A stretch of 64,000 nucleotides of DNA from Burkholderia sp. Bp8992 (GCF_003853705.1 NZ_QTQI01000006.1:62001-126000); one strand, 5' to 3'. Counted from the stretch's first letter, positions 11,086-20,540 are shown. A program made the numbers and translations. Notes: a model not told the origin generated them from the letters alone.

Positions 11086-12324
11086 TCAGACCGAATGGCG
11101 CTTGCGGTAGCCGTCGAGGAAGCGTGCGATCCGGTTGATCGAATCGGTCAGGTCGTCGAGGTTCGGCAGGAAGACCACGCGGAAGTGGTCCGGCGTCGCC
11201 CAGTTGAAACCCGTGCCCTGCACCAGCAGCACGCGCTCTTCGAGCAACAGGTCGAGAATGAATTGCTGGTCGTTCTGGATCGGGTAGAGCTTCGGGTCGA
11301 GGCGCGGGAACATGTACAGCGCGGCCTGCGGCTTCACGCAGGTCACGCCCGGGATCGACGTCAGCATGTCGTACGCGAGCTCGCGCTGCTTGTACAGGCG
11401 CCCGCTCGGCACGATCAGCTCGTTGATGCTCTGGTAGCCGCCGAGCGCCGTCTGGATCGCGAACTGGCCGGGCACGTTCGCGCACAGGCGCATCGACGAC
11501 AGGATGCCGAGCCCCTCGAGGTAATCCTTCGCGCGCCGGCGGTTGTCGCCGCCGAGGCCCGACACGGCCATCCAGCCCGCGCGGTAGCCGCACGAGCGAT
11601 AGCTCTTCGACAGGCTGTTGAACGTGACGGTGATCACGTCTTCCGACAGCGCCCCCATCGCCGTGTGCTCGAGGCCGTCGTAGACGATCTTGTCGTAGAC
11701 CTCGTCGGCAAACACGATCAGCCCGTGCTGGCGCGCGATGTCGATCAGCTCGAGCAGCAATTCGTCGGAATAAAGCGCGCCCGTCGGGTTGTTCGGGTTG
11801 ATCACGACGATCGCCTTCGTGTTCGGCGTGATCTTGCTGCGGATGTCGTCGAGATCGGGCATCCACGCATTCTGCTCGTCGCACACGTAGTGCACGGGCG
11901 TGCCGCCCGACAGGCTCACGGCCGCCGTCCACAGCGGGTAATCGGGCGCGGGCAGCAGCACTTCGTCGCCGTCGTTCAGCAGCGCCTGGGTCGCCATCAC
12001 GATCAGCTCGGACGCGCCGTTGCCGATGTAGATGTCGTCGAGGCCGACGCCCACGACGCCCTTTTCCTGCGTGTAGTGCATCACGGCCTTGCGCGCCGAG
12101 AACACGCCCTTCGAATCCGAATAGCCGGACGACGCCGGCAGGTTGCGGATCATGTCCTGGATGATCTCGTCCGGCGCGTCGAAACCGAACGGCGCGAGGT
12201 TGCCGATGTTCAGCTTGATGATGCGGTGGCCTTCTTCCTCGAGGCGCTTCGCGTGCTCGAGCACCGGGCCACGGATGTCGTAGCAGACGTTGAGCAGCTT
12301 GTTCGACTTCTGAATCGGTTTCAC
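11086..12324 (-). CDS. alaA: Glutamate-pyruvate aminotransferase, AlaA type
   Basis: 412 residues from a GTG at 12324 with an AGGAA ribosome site; this start gives (V/M)KPIQKSNKLLNVCYDIRGP, matching the AlaA N terminus. A TTG 48 bp upstream is possible but has no ribosome site. It is a class I PLP aminotransferase making alanine from pyruvate. PLP lysine K240 lies in NSLSKSYRSCGYRAGW. Also seen: NPNNPTGALY, FADEVYDK and the C-terminal arginine region HFRVVFLP. It lies 53 bp before hom, the usual arrangement in beta-proteobacteria, and probably heads an alaA-hom-thrC operon. Confidence 0.93.
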   Translation of the reverse strand: MKPIQKSNKLLNVCYDIRGPVLEHAKRLEEEGHRIIKLNIGNLAPFGFDAPDEIIQDMIRNLPASSGYSDSKGVFSARKAVMHYTQEKGVVGVGLDDIYIGNGASELIVMATQALLNDGDEVLLPAPDYPLWTAAVSLSGGTPVHYVCDEQNAWMPDLDDIRSKITPNTKAIVVINPNNPTGALYSDELLLELIDIARQHGLIVFADEVYDKIVYDGLEHTAMGALSEDVITVTFNSLSKSYRSCGYRAGWMAVSGLGGDNRRRAKDYLEGLGILSSMRLCANVPGQFAIQTALGGYQSINELIVPSGRLYKQRELAYDMLTSIPGVTCVKPQAALYMFPRLDPKLYPIQNDQQFILDLLLEERVLLVQGTGFNWATPDHFRVVFLPNLDDLTDSINRIARFLDGYRKRHSV

Positions 12325-12639
12325 GACGACACGGTTCCTGGGTTGGCCTTGCGGCCGGGGGGACGGGATCAAAACTGGAAAGCGGCCGGTCTGTGCGCGC
12401 TGTCTAGACTGGGAAAAAGCGGGCGGTCGGACGCGGCTTGTGGCGACGCACGACGCAAGTGGCGCCCGGGGGCGACCAAAAAGTTATAATTTAGCGGATT
12501 TTGGCCGACTTTCGCAATGCACCATAGCCGCGCCGGGCCCGCGCCGTCAGGCGTCCCCGCGCGGCCAGGCGCGTGAAACCGGCCATCCGGGCCGCTTCGG
12601 CCCTGCGAACCATTCCCCTCGGAACCGCGGAATACCGAT
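12325..12639. promoter_or_regulatory. Divergent intergenic region between alaA and the Mth938-like gene
   Basis: This 315-bp gap has no convincing gene. Its one AT-rich core, around 12476-12500, contains a perfect TATAAT (12485-12490, plus strand). On the minus strand a TTGCGA box lies 18 bp upstream of TAAATT in the same stretch. These are likely promoter elements for one or both divergent genes, but no good -35 box accompanies the plus-strand TATAAT. Confidence 0.4.
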
Positions 12640-13014
12640 TTGAAACTGCACCAGGACACGAGCGGCGCGCTCAACACCGTCACCGGCTACGGCCCCGATT
12701 ACGTCGACGTCAATCTCGAACGCCATGAAACGAGCGTCATCGTGCTGCCCGGCGCGCCGGTCCGGGCATGGCCCGTGGCGTCGTTCGACGCGCTCGCGCC
12801 GGAGCATTTCGCGATGCTGCTCGATCCGACGCCCGAGCTCGTGATCTTCGGCAGCGGCGCGCGGCTGCGCTTCCCGCACCCGCGCCTCGTCGCGGCGCTC
12901 ACGGCCAAGCGGATCGGCGTCGAGACGATGGATTTCCAGGCGGCCTGCCGCACCTACAACATCCTGATGGCCGAGGGCCGCAAAGTCGCCGCCGCGCTCT
13001 TAATTGAACGTTAA
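12640..13014 (+). CDS. Mth938-like domain protein (DUF498 family)
   Basis: 124 residues from a TTG start; the sequence MKLHQDTSGALNTVTGYGPDYV is the usual beginning of this family. The small alpha/beta fold is related to NDUFAF3/MTH938 proteins, with typical segments PELVIFGSGARLRFPHP and IGVETMDFQAACRTYNIL. Molecular function is not established in bacteria. It lies 123 bp before arnT on the same strand. The TTG start has a weak ribosome site; the frame and end are certain. Confidence 0.85.
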   Translation: MKLHQDTSGALNTVTGYGPDYVDVNLERHETSVIVLPGAPVRAWPVASFDALAPEHFAMLLDPTPELVIFGSGARLRFPHPRLVAALTAKRIGVETMDFQAACRTYNILMAEGRKVAAALLIER

Positions 13015-13137
13015 TCCCGGATGCGGTAAAACTCGGGCCGGCGCAACGGGTCGATCCCTTCGATCGGCCCGGCCAGGCCGCCCGCCCCGGCGCAACCCGC
13101 CGGCGGCCCGTCACAACAACCAACAGGCTGAAAATCC

Positions 13138-14814
13138 ATGAACGATACGCCGTCGAGGCTACCGCTCAATCGCATCACGCTCGTCCTCCTGCTCGTCGCG
13201 CTCGCGATCGTCTGGTTCGCGCCGCTCGGGCTGCGCCACCTGATCCCGAGCGACGAAGGCCGCTACGCGGAGATGGCGCGCGAGATGTTCGTCACCGGCG
13301 ACTGGATCACGCCGCGCTACAACGGCTACAAGTACTTCGAGAAGCCGCCGCTGCAGACCTGGCTGAATGCGCTCACGTTCGCGTGGTTCGGCATCGGCGA
13401 ATGGCAGGCGCGCCTCTACACGGCCGTCGCGAGCTTCGCCGGCATCCTGCTCGTCGGCTACACCGGCGCGCGCCTGTTCAACCCGCTGTCGGGCTTCCTC
13501 GCGGCCGTCGTGCTCGCGAGCTCGCCGTACTGGAACCTGATGGGCCACTTCAACGCGCTCGACATGGGGCTCGCGTTCTGGATGGCGCTGTCGCTCTGCT
13601 CGCTGCTGCTCGCGCAACAGCCCGGGCTGCGCCCGGCCGCCGTGCGCGGCTGGATGTGGGCATGCTGGGCCGCGATGGCGTTCGCGGTGCTGTCCAAGGG
13701 CCTCGTCGGGCTGATCCTGCCCGGCGCCGTGCTCGTGCTCTATACGCTGATCGCGCGCGACTGGGCACTGTGGAAGCGCCTGTACCTCGTCAGCGGCCTC
13801 GTGATCTTCTTCGCGATCGTCACGCCGTGGTTCGTGCTCGTCCAGCAGCGCAACCCCGAATTCTTCAACTTCTTCTTCATCGTCCAGCAGTTCCGCCGGT
13901 ACCTGACCCCGGAACAGAACCGCCCGGGCCCGGTGTACTACTTCGTACCGGTGCTGCTGGTCGGCTTCCTGCCGTGGCTGTCGGTCGCGTGGCAGAGCAT
14001 CCGCCATGCGCTGCGGATGCCGCGCCAGCCGAACGGCTTCTCGCCGATGCTGGTGCTGCTGATCTGGAGCGCCTTCATCTTCCTGTTCTTCAGCACGTCG
14101 CACTCGAAGCTGATCTCGTACGTGCTGCCGGTCGCGCCGGCGCTCGCGCTGATCATCGGCGCGTACCTGCCGCTGATGACGGCCGACCGGTTCCGCCGCC
14201 ACCTGCTCGGCTACCTCGTGTTCTTCGTCGCCGCGGCGTTCGGGATCATCTTCCTCGCGTACCTGGGCGATGCCCGTACGCCGAACGCGCTGTACCGCGC
14301 GTTCCAGATGTGGCTGTACGCGGGCCTCGCGGTCTCGGCCGCGCTGACGCTCGCGGCCGCGTGGCTGAACCGCCGCACGGGCGTCGCGGCCGCGATCGCC
14401 GCGTTCGGCGCCGCCTGGCTCGCGTTCGGCACGATCGGCGGCACCGGGCACGACGAATTCGGCCGCTACAGCTCGGGCGCGCTGCTCGCGCCCGCCGTGC
14501 GCGCCGAACTGGCGAAACTGCCGCCCGACACGCCGTTCTATTCGGTCGAGATGCTCGACCACACGTTCCCGTTCTACATGGGCCACACGACGATCATGGT
14601 CCAGCGCCAGGACGAGCTCGCGTTCGGGATCTCGATGGAGCCGAACAAATGGATTCCGACGGTCGACGAATGGGTCACGCGCTGGAAGCAGGAAACCCAT
14701 GCACTCGCGATCATGCCGCCCGGCCAGTACGACACGCTGGTCAAGCAGGGCGTGCCGATGCGCGTGGTCGCGCGCGACAACCGCCGCGTGATCGTCGAGA
14801 AACCGCAATCGTAA
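13138..14814 (+). CDS. arnT: Lipid A Ara4N glycosyltransferase ArnT
   Basis: 558 residues, inner-membrane GT-C family enzyme with about a dozen hydrophobic helices and a soluble C-terminal part. It transfers 4-amino-4-deoxy-L-arabinose from undecaprenyl phosphate to lipid A phosphates at the periplasmic face, giving resistance to polymyxin and cationic peptides. The conserved acidic pair D39-E40 in IPSDEGRYAEMAREM lies in the first periplasmic loop, followed by YFEKPPLQTW. It heads a run of arn genes read in the same direction (13.1-20.4 kb). Confidence 0.93.
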   Translation: MNDTPSRLPLNRITLVLLLVALAIVWFAPLGLRHLIPSDEGRYAEMAREMFVTGDWITPRYNGYKYFEKPPLQTWLNALTFAWFGIGEWQARLYTAVASFAGILLVGYTGARLFNPLSGFLAAVVLASSPYWNLMGHFNALDMGLAFWMALSLCSLLLAQQPGLRPAAVRGWMWACWAAMAFAVLSKGLVGLILPGAVLVLYTLIARDWALWKRLYLVSGLVIFFAIVTPWFVLVQQRNPEFFNFFFIVQQFRRYLTPEQNRPGPVYYFVPVLLVGFLPWLSVAWQSIRHALRMPRQPNGFSPMLVLLIWSAFIFLFFSTSHSKLISYVLPVAPALALIIGAYLPLMTADRFRRHLLGYLVFFVAAAFGIIFLAYLGDARTPNALYRAFQMWLYAGLAVSAALTLAAAWLNRRTGVAAAIAAFGAAWLAFGTIGGTGHDEFGRYSSGALLAPAVRAELAKLPPDTPFYSVEMLDHTFPFYMGHTTIMVQRQDELAFGISMEPNKWIPTVDEWVTRWKQETHALAIMPPGQYDTLVKQGVPMRVVARDNRRVIVEKPQS

Positions 14815-14827
14815 GGACGCCCATCGC

Positions 14828-15199
14828 ATGAATCCCGTTTCACTTGTGTGCATCGTCACCGGCGTGATGCTCAACGCCGTTGCGCAGCTGCTGCTCAAGG
14901 CCGGCGTCAACGCCGTCGGGCACTTCGAATTCAGCCGTGCGAACATTATCCCTGTCGGCCTGAAGATCGCGACCCAGCTGCCGATCATCGGCGGCCTCGG
15001 CTGCTACGTGCTGAGCGTCGTGGTCTGGATTCTCGGGCTGTCGCGGGTCGACGTGTCGATCGCGTACCCGATGCTGTCGCTCGGCTACGTCGTGAATGCG
15101 TTCGCGGCGTGGTACCTGTTCGGCGAAGTGCTGTCCGTCCAGCGGCTCATCGGGATCGGCATCATCCTGGTCGGGGTGCTCGTGCTCGCGCGCAGCTGA
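14828..15199 (+). CDS. Small EamA/SMR-type membrane protein, ArnE/ArnF-like flippase subunit
   Basis: 123 residues with four transmembrane helices and the SMR-like beginning VCIVTGVMLNAVAQLLLKAGV. In other bacteria ArnE and ArnF together flip undecaprenyl-phosphate Ara4N. Only one such gene is present here, so it may work as a homo-oligomer or use a partner elsewhere. It sits 13 bp after arnT and before arnB, which supports the role. Assignment to ArnE or ArnF specifically is not possible. Confidence 0.8.
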   Translation: MNPVSLVCIVTGVMLNAVAQLLLKAGVNAVGHFEFSRANIIPVGLKIATQLPIIGGLGCYVLSVVVWILGLSRVDVSIAYPMLSLGYVVNAFAAWYLFGEVLSVQRLIGIGIILVGVLVLARS

Positions 15200-15329
15200 G
15201 CATGCCCCGCGGCGTTAAGCGCCCGCCTACAAAAAATCACGGTGCGAATCCGCCAACCGGTGTTTAATGCCGGTTTCGGGCGGGATCGCCCGACCCTTTT
15301 ATTACACGCCATTACAGGCCAACGCGTTC

Positions 15330-16481
15330 ATGAGCCAGACTACCGCTCCGTTTCTGCCGTTCACCCGCCCGGAAATCGACGAGGAAACCATCCAGGGCGT
15401 CGTCGACGTGCTGCGCTCGGGCTGGATCACCACCGGCCCGCAGAGCCAGAAGTTCGAGGCAGCGCTGTCCGAGTACTGCGGCGGCCGTCCGGTCCGCGTG
15501 TTCAATTCGGGCACCTGCACGCTCGAGATCGGCCTGCGCATCGCGGGCGTCGGTGCCGGCGACGAAGTGATCACGACGCCGGCGTCGTGGGTCTCGACCA
15601 GCAACGTGATCATCGAAACGGGCGCGACGCCCGTGTTCGCCGACATCGATCCCGTCACGCGCAACATCGATCTCGACAAGCTCGAGCAGGCGATCACGCC
15701 GCGCACGAAGGCGATCATCCCGGTGTTCCTGTCCGGCCTGCCGGTCGACATGGACCGCCTGTACTCGATCGCGCGCGCGCACAAGCTGCGCGTGATCGAA
15801 GACGCCGCACAGGCGTTCGGCTCGACCTGGAACGGCAAGCGCATCGGCGCGATCGGCGACCTCGTGTCGTTCAGCTTCCACGCGAACAAGAACCTGACGA
15901 CGATCGAAGGCGGCGCACTCGTGCTGAACAACGAGGACGAAGCGACGCTCGCGCAGAAGTACCGGCTGCAGGGCATCACGCGCACCGGCTTCGACGGGAT
16001 GGATTGCGACGTGCTCGGCGGCAAGTACAACCTGACCGACGTCGCCGCCCGCGTCGGCCTCGGCCAGTTGCCGCACATCGACCGCTTCACCGCGCAGCGC
16101 CGCGCGCTCGCCCGTGCGTATTTCGCCGCGTTCGACGGCAGCGCGGCCGCGAAGCTCGGCGTCGGCCTGCCGGTCGCCGACTTCGCGAACAGCAACTGGC
16201 ACATGTTCCTCATCACGCTGCCGCTCGAGCGGCTGACGATCACGCGCGCCGAGTTCATGGCGCAGCTGAAGGAACGCGGCATCGGCACGGGCATCCACTA
16301 CCCGGCGATCCATCTTTTCACGCTGTACCGTGCACGCGGCTTCAAGGAGGGCATGTTCCCCCACGCCGAACGGTACGGCGCGTCGACCGTCACGCTGCCG
16401 CTGTTCACGCAGATGACGGAAGACGACGTGCGTCGCGTGGTCGACGCCATCAACCAGATTTGCGAACAATACGGAAAATAA
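15330..16481 (+). CDS. arnB: UDP-Ara4O aminotransferase ArnB
   Basis: 383 residues, DegT/DnrJ/EryC1 PLP-dependent sugar aminotransferase making UDP-4-amino-4-deoxy-L-arabinose from the 4-keto sugar. The PLP lysine is K187 in SFSFHANKNLTTIEGG. Other motifs: FNSGTCTLEIGLR, DAAQAFGSTWNGKRIG and GIGTGIHYPAIHL. The ATG at 15330 (MSQTTAPFLPFTRP) is chosen over an in-frame start 63 bp upstream because the family begins near FLPFTRPEI. The gene is followed by arnC after 6 bp. Confidence 0.96.
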   Translation: MSQTTAPFLPFTRPEIDEETIQGVVDVLRSGWITTGPQSQKFEAALSEYCGGRPVRVFNSGTCTLEIGLRIAGVGAGDEVITTPASWVSTSNVIIETGATPVFADIDPVTRNIDLDKLEQAITPRTKAIIPVFLSGLPVDMDRLYSIARAHKLRVIEDAAQAFGSTWNGKRIGAIGDLVSFSFHANKNLTTIEGGALVLNNEDEATLAQKYRLQGITRTGFDGMDCDVLGGKYNLTDVAARVGLGQLPHIDRFTAQRRALARAYFAAFDGSAAAKLGVGLPVADFANSNWHMFLITLPLERLTITRAEFMAQLKERGIGTGIHYPAIHLFTLYRARGFKEGMFPHAERYGASTVTLPLFTQMTEDDVRRVVDAINQICEQYGK

Positions 16482-16487
16482 GCGTAC

Positions 16488-17525
16488 ATGAGTCATCTTG
16501 AAGCACGCGCCGGACATCCGGTCGCCGGGCACCAGGACGCAGGCCGGCCCGAAGTATCGGTCATCATCCCCGTGTACAACGAGGAAGACGGCCTCGCCGC
16601 GCTGTTCGCGCGGCTGTATCCGGCGCTCGACGCACTCGACACGTCGTACGAAGTGATCCTGATCAACGACGGCAGCCGCGACCGCTCGGCCGCGATGCTC
16701 GCCGATCAGTTCCACGTACGGCCCGACACGACGCGTGTCGTGCTGCTCAACGGCAACTACGGCCAGCACATGGCCATCCTCGCGGGCTTCGCGCAGTCGC
16801 GCGGCGAGATCGTCATCACGCTCGACGCCGACCTGCAGAATCCGCCCGAGGAAATCGGCAAGCTGATCGCGAAGATGCGCGAGGGCTACGACTACGTCGG
16901 CTCGATCCGCAAGCAGCGCCAGGACAGCCTGTGGCGGCGCAAGGCGTCGCAGATGATGAACCGGCTGCGCGAGCGCATCACGCGCATCAAGATGACCGAC
17001 CAGGGCTGCATGCTGCGCGCGTACAGCCGCCGCATCATCGACACGATCAACGTGTGCGGCGAAGTCAACACATTCATTCCCGCGCTCGCGTACACGTTCG
17101 CGCAGAAGCCGACCGAAATCGAGGTCGCGCACGAGGAACGCTTCGCGGGCGAATCGAAGTATTCGCTGTACAGCCTGATCCGGCTGAACTTCGACCTCGT
17201 GACCGGCTTCTCGGTCGTGCCGCTGCAGTGGCTGTCGTTCATCGGCGTGATCCTGTCGCTCGGCTCCGCCGCGCTGTTCGTGCTGCTGCTGGTGCGCCGC
17301 TTCATCGTCGGCGCGGAAGTGCAAGGCGTGTTCACGCTGTTCGCGATCACGTTCTTCCTGCTCGGCGTGATCATCTTCGCGCTCGGCCTACTCGGCGAGT
17401 ATGTCGGCCGCATCTACCAGCAGGTGCGCGCGCGTCCCCGCTACCTGATCCAGGCCGTGCTCGAGCAGCACGACGGCATGCCGCCGGTGCCGGCCGGCAC
17501 GAACCGCACGGGAGCGCCGCAATGA
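16488..17525 (+). CDS. arnC: Undecaprenyl-phosphate Ara4FN transferase ArnC
   Basis: 345 residues, family 2 glycosyltransferase that moves formylated Ara4N to undecaprenyl phosphate at the cytoplasmic face. The GT-A domain begins VSVIIPVYNEEDGLAALF (about 23-40) and has the acidic metal motif TLDADLQNPPEE (about 111-122). Two C-terminal transmembrane helices (about 235-260 and 270-300) anchor it. Its TGA overlaps the next ATG (ATGA at 17522), indicating translational coupling with the formyltransferase. Confidence 0.95.
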   Translation: MSHLEARAGHPVAGHQDAGRPEVSVIIPVYNEEDGLAALFARLYPALDALDTSYEVILINDGSRDRSAAMLADQFHVRPDTTRVVLLNGNYGQHMAILAGFAQSRGEIVITLDADLQNPPEEIGKLIAKMREGYDYVGSIRKQRQDSLWRRKASQMMNRLRERITRIKMTDQGCMLRAYSRRIIDTINVCGEVNTFIPALAYTFAQKPTEIEVAHEERFAGESKYSLYSLIRLNFDLVTGFSVVPLQWLSFIGVILSLGSAALFVLLLVRRFIVGAEVQGVFTLFAITFFLLGVIIFALGLLGEYVGRIYQQVRARPRYLIQAVLEQHDGMPPVPAGTNRTGAPQ

Positions 17526-18469
17526 AGCCGCGCGCGGTCGTCTTCGCGTATCACAACGTCGGCGTGCGCTGCCTGCAGGTACTGCTCGCGCGCGGCGTCG
17601 ACGTCGCGCTCGTCGTCACGCACGAGGACAACCCGAACGAGAACATCTGGTTCGGCAGCGTCGCGTCCGTGGCGGCCGAGCACGGCATTCCGGTCGTCAC
17701 GCCGGCCGATCCCGCCGATCCGGCCCTGCGCCGCGCGGTGTCGGATGCCCGGCCCGATTTCATCTTCTCGTTCTATTACCGGCACATGCTGCCGGTGGAC
17801 CTGCTCGCGATCGCGCCGCGCGGTGCGTACAACATGCACGGTTCGCTGCTGCCGAAATACCGGGGTCGGGTACCGACCAACTGGGCCGTGCTGAACGGCG
17901 AGACCGAGACCGGCGCGACGCTGCACGAGATGGCCGCGAAGCCCGACGCGGGCGCGATCATCGGCCAGACCGCGGTGCCGATCCTGCCGGACGACACGGC
18001 CACGCAGGTATTCGACAAGGTCACGGTGGCCGCCGAGCAGACGCTCTGGCGCGTGCTGCCCGCGCTGCTCGCAGGCGAGGCCGCGCACCTGCCGAACGAC
18101 CTGTCGACCGGCAGCTACTACGGCGGGCGCAAGCCCGAGGACGGCCGCGTCGACTGGTCGAAACCGGCCGCACAGGTCTACAACCTGGTGCGCGCGGTCG
18201 CGCCCCCGTATCCGGGCGCGTTCACGGACGTCGCCGGCACGCGTTTCGTGATCGCGCGCGCGCGCCTCGCGGCGCCCGGCAGCGCGGCAGCGGCCGCCGC
18301 GGCAGATTTGCCGCCCGGCCTGCACGTAAGCGATAATGCGCTATTCGGCGTCTGCGGCGACAGCCGCGCCCTATCCATTCTCGAGCTGTGGCAGCAGCGC
18401 GACGGCAGCGAAACCGTCGTGACGCCCGCGGAATTCGCGCAGTTCATTCATTCTTCCCGTCATTCATGA
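17522..18469 (+). CDS. UDP-Ara4N formyltransferase (stand-alone counterpart of the ArnA N-terminal domain)
   Basis: 315 residues. It formylates UDP-Ara4N using N10-formyltetrahydrofolate. The catalytic triad expected of formyltransferases is visible as N104, H106 and D142 in NMHGSLLPKYRG and KPDAGAII. A C-terminal OB-like region (about 200-310) with an Ala-rich loop follows. In enterobacteria this is the N-terminal half of the fused ArnA; here it is its own gene, overlapping both arnC and the decarboxylase gene by ATGA. Confidence 0.93.
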   Translation: MKPRAVVFAYHNVGVRCLQVLLARGVDVALVVTHEDNPNENIWFGSVASVAAEHGIPVVTPADPADPALRRAVSDARPDFIFSFYYRHMLPVDLLAIAPRGAYNMHGSLLPKYRGRVPTNWAVLNGETETGATLHEMAAKPDAGAIIGQTAVPILPDDTATQVFDKVTVAAEQTLWRVLPALLAGEAAHLPNDLSTGSYYGGRKPEDGRVDWSKPAAQVYNLVRAVAPPYPGAFTDVAGTRFVIARARLAAPGSAAAAAAADLPPGLHVSDNALFGVCGDSRALSILELWQQRDGSETVVTPAEFAQFIHSSRHS

Positions 18470-19521
18470 AAGCAAAAAAAGTCCTGATCCTGGGTGTGAA
18501 CGGCTTCATCGGCCATCACCTGTCGAAGCGCATTCTTGAAACCACCGATTGGGAAGTGTTCGGCATGGACATGCAGACCGATCGGCTGGGCGACCTCGTC
18601 AACCACGAGCGGATGCATTTCTTCGAAGGCGACATCACGATCAACAAGGAGTGGGTCGAGTATCACGTGAAGAAGTGCGACGTGATCCTGCCGCTCGTCG
18701 CGATCGCGACGCCCGCCACCTACGTCCAGCAGCCGCTGCGCGTGTTCGAACTCGACTTCGAGGCGAACCTGCCGATCGTGCGTTCGGCCGTCAAGTACGG
18801 CAAGCACCTCGTGTTCCCGTCGACCTCCGAGGTCTACGGCATGTGCTCGGACGAGCAGTTCGATCCGGACGCATCGGCCCTCACCTACGGCCCGATCAAC
18901 AAGCCGCGCTGGATCTACGCGTGCTCGAAGCAGCTGATGGACCGCGTGATCTGGGGCTACGGGATGGAAGGCCTGAACTTCACGCTGTTCCGCCCGTTCA
19001 ACTGGATCGGCCCGGGCCTCGACTCGATCTACACGCCGAAGGAAGGCAGCTCGCGCGTGGTCACGCAGTTCCTCGGCCACATCGTGCGCGGCGAGAACAT
19101 CAGCCTCGTCGACGGCGGCTCGCAGAAGCGCGCGTTCACCGACATCGGCGACGGCATCAGCGCGCTGATGAAGATCATCGAGAACAAGGACGGCGTCGCG
19201 TCGGGCAAGATCTACAACATCGGGAATCCGAAGAACAACTTCTCGGTTCGCGAACTCGCGCACAAGATGCTCGAACTGGCCGCGGAATACCCCGAGTACG
19301 CCGATTCGGCCAAGCAGGTGAAGCTCGTCGAAACGACGTCCGGCGCCTACTACGGCAACGGCTACCAGGACGTGCAGAACCGCGTGCCGAAGATCGACAA
19401 CACGATGCAGGAGCTCGGCTGGGCGCCGCAGGCGACGTTCGACGACGCGCTGCGCAACATCTTCGAAGCGTATCGCGGCCACGTCGCCGACGCGCGCGCG
19501 CTCGTCGAACAGCAAGGCTGA
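18466..19521 (+). CDS. arnA: UDP-glucuronate decarboxylase (stand-alone counterpart of the ArnA C-terminal domain)
   Basis: 351 residues, extended short-chain dehydrogenase. It oxidises and decarboxylates UDP-glucuronate to UDP-Ara4O with NAD. The NAD motif is GVNGFIG (10-16); the active site has S/T near 120 in PSTSEVYG and Y151-xxx-K155 in YACSK. RPFNWIGPGLDSIYTPKEGS matches the substrate loop of ArnA. It lacks the formyltransferase half, which is the preceding gene, and starts inside that gene's stop codon (ATGA). Confidence 0.95.
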   Translation: MKAKKVLILGVNGFIGHHLSKRILETTDWEVFGMDMQTDRLGDLVNHERMHFFEGDITINKEWVEYHVKKCDVILPLVAIATPATYVQQPLRVFELDFEANLPIVRSAVKYGKHLVFPSTSEVYGMCSDEQFDPDASALTYGPINKPRWIYACSKQLMDRVIWGYGMEGLNFTLFRPFNWIGPGLDSIYTPKEGSSRVVTQFLGHIVRGENISLVDGGSQKRAFTDIGDGISALMKIIENKDGVASGKIYNIGNPKNNFSVRELAHKMLELAAEYPEYADSAKQVKLVETTSGAYYGNGYQDVQNRVPKIDNTMQELGWAPQATFDDALRNIFEAYRGHVADARALVEQQG

Positions 19522-19534
19522 CCGGGACGCTCGC

Positions 19535-20431
19535 TTGGCTCGTATCGTCCTCAAGATCGACGTCGACACGCTGCGCGGCACGCGCGAAGGCGTGCCCAAT
19601 CTCGCGCGCATCTTCGACCGCTTCAGTGCGCGCGCGACCTTCCTCTTCAGCCTCGGGCCCGATCACACGGGCTGGGCGCTGCGGCGCGTGTTTCGCCCGG
19701 GCTTCCTGAAGAAGGTGTCGCGCACGTCGGTGGTCGAACACTACGGCGTGAAGCAGCTGATGTACGGCGTGCTGCTGCCGGGCCCCGACATCGGCCGCCG
19801 TGCGATCGCCGACATGCGCGCGATCCACGAGGCCGGTTTCGAATGCGGGATCCACACGTGGGATCACGTGTACTGGCAGGACAACGTCCGCGCGCGCGAT
19901 CGCGACTGGACCGCGCGTGAAATGCAGAAGTCTCACGCGCGCTTCATCGAGATTTTCGGCGCACCGCCCGTCACGCACGGCGCGGCCGGCTGGCAGATGA
20001 ACGATTCGGCGTTCGAGCAGATCGATGCGTGGGGGATGCGCTACGCATCGGACGGGCGCGGCCACTCGCCGTACCTGCCCGTCGTCGGCGGCCGCACGCT
20101 GTCGCACGTGCAGATGCCGACCACGCTGCCGACGCTCGACGAAGTGCTCGGCATCGACGGCGTCGACACGCACAACGTCGCCGCGCACATCCTCAAGTTC
20201 ACCGAAACCAATCCGCACGACCAGGTCTTCACGCTGCATGCGGAACTGGAAGGCCAGAAGCTCGCGCCCGTGTTCGAGCAACTGCTCGCCGGCTGGCGCG
20301 CGCAGGGCCACACGTTTGCGACGATGGGCGACTACCACGCGACGCTGGACCGCGACTCGCTGCCATCGTACCCTGTCACGTGGGGCGAAATCCCCGGCCG
20401 CTCCGGCGAACTGATCGTCCAGCCCGACTGA
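19535..20431 (+). CDS. arnD: Undecaprenyl-phosphate Ara4FN deformylase ArnD
   Basis: 298 residues, NodB-type polysaccharide deacetylase. It removes the formyl group from undecaprenyl-phosphate Ara4FN before flipping. The metal site is shown by KIDVDTLRGTREGVPNL (Asp near 9-11) and GIHTWDHVYW; THGAAGWQMN and TLHAELEG are also ArnD-like. The start is a TTG at 19535, 13 bp after the decarboxylase gene; it reads MARIVLKIDVDT, matching the family N terminus, and no ATG or GTG lies closer. It ends the Ara4N run. Confidence 0.92.
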   Translation: MARIVLKIDVDTLRGTREGVPNLARIFDRFSARATFLFSLGPDHTGWALRRVFRPGFLKKVSRTSVVEHYGVKQLMYGVLLPGPDIGRRAIADMRAIHEAGFECGIHTWDHVYWQDNVRARDRDWTAREMQKSHARFIEIFGAPPVTHGAAGWQMNDSAFEQIDAWGMRYASDGRGHSPYLPVVGGRTLSHVQMPTTLPTLDEVLGIDGVDTHNVAAHILKFTETNPHDQVFTLHAELEGQKLAPVFEQLLAGWRAQGHTFATMGDYHATLDRDSLPSYPVTWGEIPGRSGELIVQPD

Positions 20432-20540
20432 GTTCGCGCGCGAGCCGGCGTCGCCCGCAGCGCGCTTGGCCGTGCTGCGGCGGCGCCCCGCCGCACAGCG
20501 CCGTCGCAGCGGCGCCTTTCCATAACAACAGGAGAAACAC

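Noticed and set aside
13159-14988. 609-codon minus-strand frame across arnT
   Set aside because: Antisense shadow of a clear ArnT; no start or ribosome site and no domain.
15312-17324. 670-codon minus-strand frame across arnB and arnC
   Set aside because: Spans two well-supported genes in the opposite strand; composition is that of a codon-bias shadow.
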